A stretch of 64,000 bases of DNA from Halopseudomonas bauzanensis. Lineage in GTDB: Bacteria; Pseudomonadota; Gammaproteobacteria; Pseudomonadales; Pseudomonadaceae. The DNA is taken from positions 632,278-696,277 of the forward strand of contig NZ_FOUA01000001.1 in the NCBI RefSeq assembly GCF_900114735.1, read 5' to 3'. A program made the position numbers and the translations under genes. Shown here one piece after another: positions 8,730 through 15,860 of this stretch. How positions within the stretch are numbered: the first letter of the stretch is position 1; every line of letters starts with the position of its first letter. The notes beneath the pieces are model-generated. The model was not told where the DNA came from, did no database searches, and saw only the letters and a list, made by a program, of their open reading frames with translations.

Positions 8730-10505
8730 TCAACTGCCGGCGATCCTGGAAAGCGCCAATAGCAGCGCCACTGATAAGAGCAGCGCAACGCTCTGCCATA
8801 CGGCAACGGGGTTGCGCTCCAGCAGGGATGGGCGCTGCGTGGCGAGGCGTGCGCCGCCGGGCTGGCACAAGTCGAAGGTGAACTCGGATAGCGCGGCGTA
8901 ACGCTTGCTGGGGTCGGGATGCACAGCTCTCTTCAACACCTCATCCAGCCAGACGGGCAGATCCTGCCGGTATTGCAAGGCGCTCCGGTAGCCCAGCCGC
9001 AACTGCGCCGTCCGGGTGGATGCCTTGGCCACCTCGGTGCCATAGGGCAGCGTGCCGGTGAGCATCTGGTAGGCAATCACACCCAGCGAGAACAGGTCTG
9101 AGCGCGGCGACCCACCCAAGCCCAGGAAATATTCCGGCGCCGCGTATTGCACCGTGCCTGGCACCGGGTTCTGCGGGGCCCCGCCGTCAATCTCATCGAT
9201 ACCGGCGACCCGCACCGAGCCGAAGTCGATGATTTTAACCGTGCCGGCGTGATCGAGCATGATGTTCTGTGGCCGCAGGTCCTGGTGCAGCATGTCCAGG
9301 CGATGGAAAGCACGCAACCCCTGGGCGATCTGCCCGACGATGTCGCGCACCCGCTGCAGCTCTGGCAGCGGGTTGTCGAGCATCCATTGATGCAGGGTCT
9401 GGCCTTCAATGAACTCGTTGACGGCATACAGATAGCGGCGCTGACGGGCCGGCGCTGCTCTCACCACATGGGGACTGTGCAGCCGCCGGGCGACCCACTC
9501 CTCCAGCATCAAATGCTCCAGCGAGGCCAGATCCTGGCGCTGGTCGATGGACGGCACCTTCAGCACCACGCGTTCGCCGCACTCGTTATCCGTGGCCAGA
9601 TAAACATGGCTGCGGCTGCTGGCATGCAGCTCGCGCTCAATGGTGTAGCCATCGAAAACCGCACGGCTTTCCAGCAAGGGCGCTGGCGGCAACTCAGTCA
9701 GTTGCCGGCTGTGTTCGAGCACGGTCGGTGCCGGCAGCTCATCAATTCGCAGCAGCTGTACAGTCAGGTTGTCATCACTGCCCCGCGCCAGCGCCTGTTC
9801 AATGATGCCCTCGGCGGCCGCCTGCAAGGCCTCTTCATGCTCACTGATCAAGCTCCCAAGCCGCGGCGCATCGATATGCTCGTGCACGCCATCGGTGGCC
9901 AGAATGAACAGGTCGCCGCGTTCAAGAGGCAGCGCCAGATAGTCGATCTCCAGGTGCGGGCCGACGCCCAGGGCGCGGGCCAGGTAACTGGTGTCAGCCG
10001 ATACGCGCAGGCGGTGATCCCGGGTAAGTTGCTCCAGATCATGACCCCGAAGCCGGTAGATCCGCGCATCACCCACATGGAACAGGTAGGCGGTCGCGGA
10101 CTTGATGATCAGCGCGCTGAAGGTACAGACATAGCCGCGGTCAGCGTCATGCCGATATTCACCCTGGCGCGTCTGCGAATGCAGCCAGGCGTTGATCGCT
10201 GCCAGCACCCGCTGCGCCGACTTGCGTACCGACCAGGCATCGGGCGTGCAATAGTAGTCCTCCAGAAACCCCGCCACCGCTGTCTGGCTGGCAATATGAC
10301 TGACCGCGCTGCTGCTGATGCCGTCGGCCAGCGCCACCACCGTGCCCTTGGTGCTGAGCTGGGGCTCGGCCGGCAGGCAGGCGCCATGAAAGTCCTGATT
10401 GATGTCCTTGCGCCCTCGGTCAGAAGCCTGACCGAGGGCGATATCCAGACGCGGCGACGGTGACACCCGACCGCCATCCGGTCGGGCTTGCCTGGTGAGT
10501 GTCAT
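8730..10505 (-). CDS. PP2C phosphatase-Ser/Thr kinase fusion, membrane-anchored
   Basis: One 591-residue polypeptide joins a PP2C-type phosphatase to a Hanks-type protein kinase. Phosphatase part (about 20-255): metal-binding aspartates in DINQD (34-38), ALADG (Asp61), GDARIY (Asp146), ATDGVHE (Asp205) and SDDNLTV (244-250). Kinase part (about 285-545): Lys316 in VVLK, catalytic loop HQDLRPQN with Asp409, DFG at 427-429, and APE at 456-458. Oddities: the glycine-rich loop is degenerate (ELHASSRSHVYL) and the usual catalytic-loop Lys is Arg411. A single membrane span ends the protein (571-588), leaving both domains cytoplasmic. Its ATG overlaps the stop of the nitrite channel gene (ATGA). An equivalent kinase gene occurs beside nirBD in P. 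aeruginosa; its substrate is unknown to me. Confidence 0.88.
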   Translation of the reverse strand: MTLTRQARPDGGRVSPSPRLDIALGQASDRGRKDINQDFHGACLPAEPQLSTKGTVVALADGISSSAVSHIASQTAVAGFLEDYYCTPDAWSVRKSAQRVLAAINAWLHSQTRQGEYRHDADRGYVCTFSALIIKSATAYLFHVGDARIYRLRGHDLEQLTRDHRLRVSADTSYLARALGVGPHLEIDYLALPLERGDLFILATDGVHEHIDAPRLGSLISEHEEALQAAAEGIIEQALARGSDDNLTVQLLRIDELPAPTVLEHSRQLTELPPAPLLESRAVFDGYTIERELHASSRSHVYLATDNECGERVVLKVPSIDQRQDLASLEHLMLEEWVARRLHSPHVVRAAPARQRRYLYAVNEFIEGQTLHQWMLDNPLPELQRVRDIVGQIAQGLRAFHRLDMLHQDLRPQNIMLDHAGTVKIIDFGSVRVAGIDEIDGGAPQNPVPGTVQYAAPEYFLGLGGSPRSDLFSLGVIAYQMLTGTLPYGTEVAKASTRTAQLRLGYRSALQYRQDLPVWLDEVLKRAVHPDPSKRYAALSEFTFDLCQPGGARLATQRPSLLERNPVAVWQSVALLLSVALLLALSRIAGS

Positions 10506-11326
10506 GCCGCCTGGCGCAGTTGCGCACGCTTGGGTGCGGTGCGGATATGGGTGGTGTAGAGCGTCAGTCCGGTAAAGGCCAGGCCGCCCACCAGGTTGCC
10601 CAGTGCGGTGGGGATCTCGTTCCAGATCATGTAGTCCATCACCGAGAACTCACCGCCCATGATCATGCCGAAGGGGAACAGGAACATGTTTACCACCGAA
10701 TGCTCGAAGCCCATGTAGAAGAACAGCATGATCGGCATCCACATGGCGATGGCCTTGCCACCGACGGTAGTAGAAATCATCGCACCGACCACGCCCAGCG
10801 AGACCATCCAGTTGCACAGCATGCCGCGTAGGAAGATCGTCGCCCAGCCGGCCGCACCATACTCTGCATATCCCAGGGTACGGCTTTCACCGATATGCGA
10901 GATCTTTGCGCCGATCTCCCCCGCTTCAATGGAAAAGCCATAGGTAAAGACGAAGGCCATCATGAACGCCACGGTCAATGCACCGGCAAAGTTGCCGAGA
11001 AATACCCAGCCCCAGTGGCGCAGAATATTGCCCGCGGTTACCCCCGGGCGCCGGTCCAGCAAAGCCAGGGGCGTGAGCATGAAGACCCCGGTGAGCAGGT
11101 CGAACCCCATCAGGTACAACATGATGAAACCAACCGGAAACAGCACCGCGCCCAGCAATGGCGAGCCGGTCTGGATGGTCACGGTAATGGCGAACACCGC
11201 TGCCAGGGCAAGAATGGCGCCGGCCATGAAGGCCCGGATCAGCGTGTCGCGGGTGGACATGAACAGCTTGGACTCACCGGCATCAACCATCTTGGTAACG
11301 AATTCAACAGGAACGAGATAGGACAT
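10502..11326 (-). CDS. Formate/nitrite transporter (FNT) family channel, likely nitrite
   Basis: Six-helix pentameric channel for small monovalent anions. The 274-residue protein carries FNT signatures (AGAILALAAVFAITV, GFDLLTGVFMLTPLAL, GNFAGALTVAFMM, CNWMVSLGVVGA, GFEHSVVNMFLFPFG). The last is the conserved histidine-containing pore region. Sitting between nirD and the kinase fusion in one operon, it is best read as the nitrite entry or exit channel of the assimilatory pathway (NirC-like) rather than a formate channel. A good ribosome site (AAGGAAG) precedes the ATG at 11326. It occupies the place held by the nitrate transporter NasA in P. aeruginosa. Confidence 0.88.
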   Translation of the reverse strand: MSYLVPVEFVTKMVDAGESKLFMSTRDTLIRAFMAGAILALAAVFAITVTIQTGSPLLGAVLFPVGFIMLYLMGFDLLTGVFMLTPLALLDRRPGVTAGNILRHWGWVFLGNFAGALTVAFMMAFVFTYGFSIEAGEIGAKISHIGESRTLGYAEYGAAGWATIFLRGMLCNWMVSLGVVGAMISTTVGGKAIAMWMPIMLFFYMGFEHSVVNMFLFPFGMIMGGEFSVMDYMIWNEIPTALGNLVGGLAFTGLTLYTTHIRTAPKRAQLRQAA

Positions 11327-11348
11327 GGGTTGCTTCCTTATGTAAGGG

Positions 11349-11753
11349 TCAGATGTTCATCGCACTGCGATTACCGGGCGCGTAGATCTCCACCCGATCC
11401 CCCCTGAGCCGGGCCGGCCACACCTGCAGCGCCTGGTCTGGCTGCTCAAGACACTGCCCGTCCTCCAGCCGGTAATGCTGTTTGTAGAGCGGCGACGCCA
11501 CCACCGCCGCATCCTTGATGCGGCCTACCATTCCTCGACCGATAACATTGGCACCGGATTGCGGATCGCGATTGTGAATGGCGTAGACCTGCCCACCCGA
11601 TCCGCCCTGCGGCAGATGAAACAGTGCAATCTGGGCACCGGCGAACCAGGCGACCACGCCGGAATTGGCCACCAGATCCTGCCGATGGCACAGCGTGTGC
11701 CAATGGGCGACTGGGTCGTTCGGTTCGATGCTGAGTGCTTGTGCCTGGGTCAT
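11349..11753 (-). CDS. nirD: Nitrite reductase small subunit NirD
   Basis: Small subunit of the cytoplasmic NADH-dependent assimilatory nitrite reductase that reduces nitrite to ammonium. It has 134 residues with the Rieske-like beta fold of the NirD family (HTLCHRQDL, AIHNRDPQSGANVIGRG, SPLYKQHYRLEDGQC). The Cys-x-His and Cys-x-x-His ligands of true Rieske proteins are absent, as is usual for NirD, so no iron-sulfur cluster is expected. Its ATG overlaps the nirB stop by one base (TGATG), so the two subunits are translated together. Confidence 0.93.
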   Translation of the reverse strand: MTQAQALSIEPNDPVAHWHTLCHRQDLVANSGVVAWFAGAQIALFHLPQGGSGGQVYAIHNRDPQSGANVIGRGMVGRIKDAAVVASPLYKQHYRLEDGQCLEQPDQALQVWPARLRGDRVEIYAPGNRSAMNI

Positions 11754-14311
11754 CAGAGTGCCTCCTCGGTAACCGGGATGAGCGTCAGCTCGGTGGCGCG
11801 CGCCGGACGGCGCTGGCCACGTTCCTTGACGAAATGGATGTCCGGATCGCCGCGCCCGTCGTTGACGAAGGTGCGGAAACGCTTGAGCTTTTCCGGGTCA
11901 TTGATGGCGTTGGTCCACTCGCATTCATAGCGGTCAACCACCAGTTGCATCTGGGTTTCCAGCTCGGCGGCCAGTCCCAGGCTGTCCTCGATAATCACTT
12001 CTCTCAGGTAGTCCAGCCCGCCCTCGAGGCTTTCGCGCCAGGTCGAGGTGCGCTGCAGCCGGTCGGCGGTACGGATGTAGAACATCAGGAAGCGATCGAT
12101 GTAGCGCACCAGGGTCTGGTCATCCAGATCGGTGGCAAACAGCTCGGCGTGGCGCGGGCGCATGCCGCCGTTGCCTGCCACGTACAGGTTCCAGCCCTTG
12201 TCGGTAGCGATCACGCCGATATCCTTGCTCTGCGCCTCGGCACATTCGCGGGTGCAGCCGGATACGCCGAATTTGATCTTGTGCGGCGCGCGCAGGCCCT
12301 TGTAGCGATGCTCCAGCTGCAGAGCCATGCCGACACTGTCCTGTACGCCGTAGCGGCACCAGGTGCTGCCCACGCAGGATTTCACCGTGCGCAGCGACTT
12401 GCCGTAGGCGTGACCGGTCTCGAAGCCGGCTGCGATCAGCTCGCCCCAGATATCCGGCAGGTCATGCAACTGGGCGCCAAACAGGTCGATGCGCTGGCCG
12501 CCGGTGATCTTGGTATAGAGATCGTACTTGCGCGCCACCTCGCCCAGCACGATCAACTTTTCCGGGGTGATTTCGCCACCGGCGATGCGCGGCACCACCG
12601 AATAGGTGCCGTTCTTCTGCATGTTGGCCATGAAGGTGTCATTGGTGTCCTGCAGGGGCACCAGCGCCGGATCCATGACCGGCTCGTTCCAGCAGGAGGC
12701 GAGGATCGAGCCCACTGCCGGCTTGCAGATGTCGCAGCCGAGCTCGCCCTTGCCATGCCGGGCCAGCACCTGTTCGAAACGGGTAATACCCTCTACGCGG
12801 ATGATGTCGTAGAGTTCCTGGCGGGTATGGGCGAAGTGCTCGCACAGGCTGCGATCGACCACCACGCCCCGTGCGCTCAGCTCATGCTCGAAGACCTGTT
12901 TGAGCAGCGCGCTGCAGCCGCCGCAGCCGGTGCCGGCCTTGGTATTGGCTTTCAGCTCGCCGAGGTCGGTGACGCCAGCGTCGACCTGGCAACACACCGC
13001 GCCCTTGCTGATGTTGTGGCAGGAGCAGATGGTGGCCGCCGCCGGCAGCGCATCGACGCCCAGCGCCGGGCTGCCCCCGGACTGCGGCAGGATCAGACTG
13101 GCCGGCTCCTGCGGCAGCTTGATACCGTTCTGCGCATATTGCAGCAGGGTATCGTAGTAACTGTTATCACCGACCAGTACCGCACCGAGCACATGCTGGC
13201 CATCCGCAGAAACCACCAGCCGACGATAGGCGGCGGTGGCCTCGTCGATAAAACGGTAACTGCGCGATCCGGGGGTAGCGCCCTGGGCATCACCGATAGA
13301 GCCAACATCCACGCCGAGCAGCTTGAGCTTGGTCGACATATCCGCCCCGGTGAACGGCTCGCCGGTCTGGCCAAGCAATCGCGCCGCCACCAGCCGGGCC
13401 ATCTGGTAGCCCGGCGCGACCAGCCCGAATACCTGCCCATTCCAGCTGGCGCACTCGCCGATGGCATGGATGGCCGGGTCGCTGGTGCGACAGTGATTGT
13501 CCACCACCACACCGCCCCGTTCCGCCATGTTCAGTCCCGCGCTGCGTGCCAGCGCATCCTGCGGCCGGATGCCGGCGGAGAACACCACCAGATCGGTTTC
13601 CAGATGCTCGCCATCGGCGAAATTCATCCGCCAGCGGTACTCGTCACCCCGGATGATCGCGCTGGTGGCGCGGGACAAATGCACCGCCACGCCCAACGCC
13701 TCGATCCGCGCTCGCAGCGCGGCGCCGCCTTCAGCGTCCAGCTGCACCGGCATCAACCGCGGCGCGAACTCCACTACATGGGCCTCCAGCCCCAGGGATC
13801 GCAGCGCGTTCGCCGCCTCCAGTCCGAGCAGACCACCACCGACCACCACTCCGCGACGGGCGCCATCAGCCGCCTGCCGAATGGCATCCAGATCATCCAG
13901 GGTCCGGTAGACCAGCCTTGAAGTACCTTCGGCGCCCTGGATCGGTGGCACGAAGGGAAAGGAGCCGGTCGCCAGCACGAGTTGGTCGTAAGCAGTGCGG
14001 CCGCTGGCCGTGACTACTTGCCGATGATCACGGTCGATCTCCAACACCGGCGTACCAAGGTGCAGATGTACACCCGGCTGCTGGTAGAGCGCTTGCTCCC
14101 CCATTGCCAGCGACTCGGCATCGCGCCCGCCGAAGTACTCGGACAGATGCACCCGGTCATAGGCCCGCTGGCGCTCTTCACCAAAGATATGGACTTCGTA
14201 ATGAGACAAGGCGCCCAGCGCGATCAATTGCTCGACGCAATGGTGGCCCACCATGCCGTTGCCAATAACCACCAGCGTTTCCCGCCGGGTTGAAATGACA
14301 TCCCCGCTCAT
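11753..14311 (-). CDS. nirB: NADH-dependent nitrite reductase large subunit NirB
   Basis: Large catalytic subunit that passes electrons from NADH through FAD and iron-sulfur clusters to siroheme, reducing nitrite to ammonium. Visible in order: an N-terminal FAD/NAD(P) oxidoreductase region starting with VIGNGMVG; a BFD-type [2Fe-2S] domain with Cys pairs (ICSCHN, CGGC); and the siroheme/[4Fe-4S] half with CVGSTWC and GVSGCTREC. The latter supplies the four cluster cysteines. The ATG at 14311 (852 residues) has GGGAAGG just upstream. A longer frame would begin with a weak TTG. It is the first gene of nirB-nirD-FNT-phosphatase/kinase, with a sigma-54-type promoter about 45 bases upstream. Confidence 0.96.
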   Translation of the reverse strand: MSGDVISTRRETLVVIGNGMVGHHCVEQLIALGALSHYEVHIFGEERQRAYDRVHLSEYFGGRDAESLAMGEQALYQQPGVHLHLGTPVLEIDRDHRQVVTASGRTAYDQLVLATGSFPFVPPIQGAEGTSRLVYRTLDDLDAIRQAADGARRGVVVGGGLLGLEAANALRSLGLEAHVVEFAPRLMPVQLDAEGGAALRARIEALGVAVHLSRATSAIIRGDEYRWRMNFADGEHLETDLVVFSAGIRPQDALARSAGLNMAERGGVVVDNHCRTSDPAIHAIGECASWNGQVFGLVAPGYQMARLVAARLLGQTGEPFTGADMSTKLKLLGVDVGSIGDAQGATPGSRSYRFIDEATAAYRRLVVSADGQHVLGAVLVGDNSYYDTLLQYAQNGIKLPQEPASLILPQSGGSPALGVDALPAAATICSCHNISKGAVCCQVDAGVTDLGELKANTKAGTGCGGCSALLKQVFEHELSARGVVVDRSLCEHFAHTRQELYDIIRVEGITRFEQVLARHGKGELGCDICKPAVGSILASCWNEPVMDPALVPLQDTNDTFMANMQKNGTYSVVPRIAGGEITPEKLIVLGEVARKYDLYTKITGGQRIDLFGAQLHDLPDIWGELIAAGFETGHAYGKSLRTVKSCVGSTWCRYGVQDSVGMALQLEHRYKGLRAPHKIKFGVSGCTRECAEAQSKDIGVIATDKGWNLYVAGNGGMRPRHAELFATDLDDQTLVRYIDRFLMFYIRTADRLQRTSTWRESLEGGLDYLREVIIEDSLGLAAELETQMQLVVDRYECEWTNAINDPEKLKRFRTFVNDGRGDPDIHFVKERGQRRPARATELTLIPVTEEAL

Positions 14312-14354
14312 AAGCCTTCCCTCTTCGCTCAAACCAAGTTATGCAGGAACTAGA

Positions 14355-14369
14355 GCAAGGGGCATGCCA
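14355..14369 (-). promoter_or_regulatory. Sigma-54 (-24/-12) promoter of the nirB operon
   Basis: On the minus strand the sequence TGGCATGCCCCTTGC carries the invariant GG and GC dinucleotides exactly ten bases apart, with only one departure from the TGGCAC-N5-TTGC consensus. Transcription should start about 12 bases further on, near 14343, leaving a leader of about 30 bases before the nirB ATG. Nitrite assimilation genes in Pseudomonas are known NtrC/RpoN targets, which fits. An enhancer site was not identified with confidence. Confidence 0.75.
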
Positions 14370-14591
14370 GACAGCAGTATCGCGGCTCAGGTCTGCCCGC
14401 AATGCCGCACGAACACTGGGTTTGGAGGGTTTTCCAGGCGATGAGAGGATACTGGACGACCTGCGCGTAGCAGAGAAAGAGGCCCCTGATTGAACCATGG
14501 CAGGGCAACCCAGCGCACACAGGGCTCGCCTTTGGTGCGCCTCGCCCCGAGAAAGGCAAGAAACTCAAACGTTGGTGGGAGATCGGTCAGC

Positions 14592-14620
14592 AGATGAGCC
14601 GGAGGGGATCCGGCTCATCT
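14592..14620. repeat. 12-bp perfect hairpin between cyclase gene and nirB
   Basis: A 12-bp perfect inverted repeat (AGATGAGCCGGA and its complement) encloses a five-base loop GGGGA, about 80 bases after the stop of the cyclase gene. There is no T-run on either strand, so it is not a classical intrinsic terminator. It may protect the 3' end of the upstream transcript or insulate the nirB promoter. Confidence 0.6.
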
Positions 14621-14698
14621 TCGGCGGTAAGCGATTGCTGGCAGTAACAGCTCAGGGTATCTGCGAATCGGATAAAGGGTGCTGGTGCCAGTCAGTTA

Positions 14699-15652
14699 TC
14701 ACTTGATGGCAATCGGGTTCACCATCATCTGTACGGCCCCTTTAATCTTCGGTTGTCCCAGGACGAACATGAACTCATGAACATTATCCCTGGCTAACTC
14801 GGCGGTGTTCATGTTTTCGAGGATGTAAACGCCATGCTTTGCGAGCAGTGTTTGATGAACTTCGAACACGCCGGTGCCGTCCTCGAAGGGAATGACCTCG
14901 AGTCCCCAATTATCAGCCCCCACAGCAACGACTCCCTGTTCAGCCAGGTATTTCGCCCCGTCGACGCCGAGGCCCGGCTGAGCCTTTCCAAATCGCTCGT
15001 TATCCTCACCGACCAGGCTGAGCCAGCCGGTATGGAAAAGTACCACGTCGCCTTCCTGAATTTTCACGTTCTGGGCTTTCGCGGCAGCGAGGATCTCTTC
15101 GCTATTGAAACCCTGTCCCTCGGTCAACATGCTCTGGCCGAAGTGCTCAGTCATGTCCAGTAGTACGCCACGGGTAACAATGGGAGGAATGCCTTCAGTA
15201 CCGAGCTTCTTCAGGCCATCAACCGCCACGATATCCTCAGCTGCCAGTCCGTTGTAATGCTTGTGATCGATACCAATATGACCAAAGCCGTCGATCTGAC
15301 TGCCAACGCCCAGCCACGTATGCAGAATGTCATCAGTGCTGGTCAACTTGGTGGGTCCCAGAGGCTTGCCGCCAGCTCTGGGTTCCATCACGGTAATATC
15401 AAAGAAACGTGCGCCATAGGCCGGGAAGTCGCGATTCAGCTCCACACCCAGCGAATAGGTCTTGCCGTCAGTAACCAGGCGTGCCGCTTCCAGAGTACGC
15501 TCTGCGGAAAGGTAATTAGCGGCACCAATCGTATCTTCCTCGCCCCACTTCGATTTTTGCCAATCTTCGCTCGCCAGCACAACAGGTGCACTTGCGCCTA
15601 ATAAAGTACCAGCAACTACCGCTGCCATGATGGGGTTCGTTGTCAACTTCAT
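14699..15652 (-). CDS. Exported cyclase-family protein (PF04199, KynB-like fold)
   Basis: Belongs to the metal-dependent cyclase/arylformamidase-like family. The 317 residues start with a clear Sec signal peptide (about 1-28, cleavage after VVLAS). The metal-site region reads LGVGSQIDGFGHIGIDHK, the variant of the HxGTHxDxxxH motif seen in one branch of the family, where the first His is lost. Later blocks VVLFHTGWL and GADNWGLEVIPFEDG are also family-typical. The start has GGAG about nine bases upstream. It appears monocistronic. The substrate cannot be told from sequence; the signal peptide rules against tryptophan catabolism, whose formamidase is cytoplasmic. Confidence 0.78.
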   Translation of the reverse strand: MKLTTNPIMAAVVAGTLLGASAPVVLASEDWQKSKWGEEDTIGAANYLSAERTLEAARLVTDGKTYSLGVELNRDFPAYGARFFDITVMEPRAGGKPLGPTKLTSTDDILHTWLGVGSQIDGFGHIGIDHKHYNGLAAEDIVAVDGLKKLGTEGIPPIVTRGVLLDMTEHFGQSMLTEGQGFNSEEILAAAKAQNVKIQEGDVVLFHTGWLSLVGEDNERFGKAQPGLGVDGAKYLAEQGVVAVGADNWGLEVIPFEDGTGVFEVHQTLLAKHGVYILENMNTAELARDNVHEFMFVLGQPKIKGAVQMMVNPIAIK

Positions 15653-15860
15653 GCACTGTGCTCCATAACATTTTTATTGGAATGATCATTTTGCGTTAGG
15701 ACCTGTTGCCGCTTTGATCCGACCCTTACCTATGAAAACAAGACCGTATATCTGACCTTCAACATCAATACGCGTTTTCAATGCGCCGATGACTACTCAG
15801 CTATGAACACTGATCGAAACTGCAGAAAACTCTGCGACACAAGATTATCTATAACAACCA

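Larger units (their letters stand above)
14312..14698. other. Intergenic region upstream of nirB
   Basis: About 390 bases without a gene between nirB and the cyclase gene. It holds the sigma-54 promoter at 14355-14369 and a strong hairpin at 14592-14620. It also holds a spaced inverted repeat (GCGCAC at 14513-14518, GTGCGC at 14535-14540) some 170-195 bases upstream of the predicted transcription start. That distance suits an enhancer, but the half-site spacing does not match the usual NtrC site. Confidence 0.5.

Noticed and set aside
11735..13921. A 728-codon open frame opposite nirB
   Set aside because: Antisense shadow; the sense strand encodes NirB with all catalytic cysteines.
14513..14540. 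Spaced inverted repeat GCGCAC/GTGCGC as an NtrC enhancer
   Set aside because: The 16-base spacer is twice that of the NtrC consensus; location alone is not enough.
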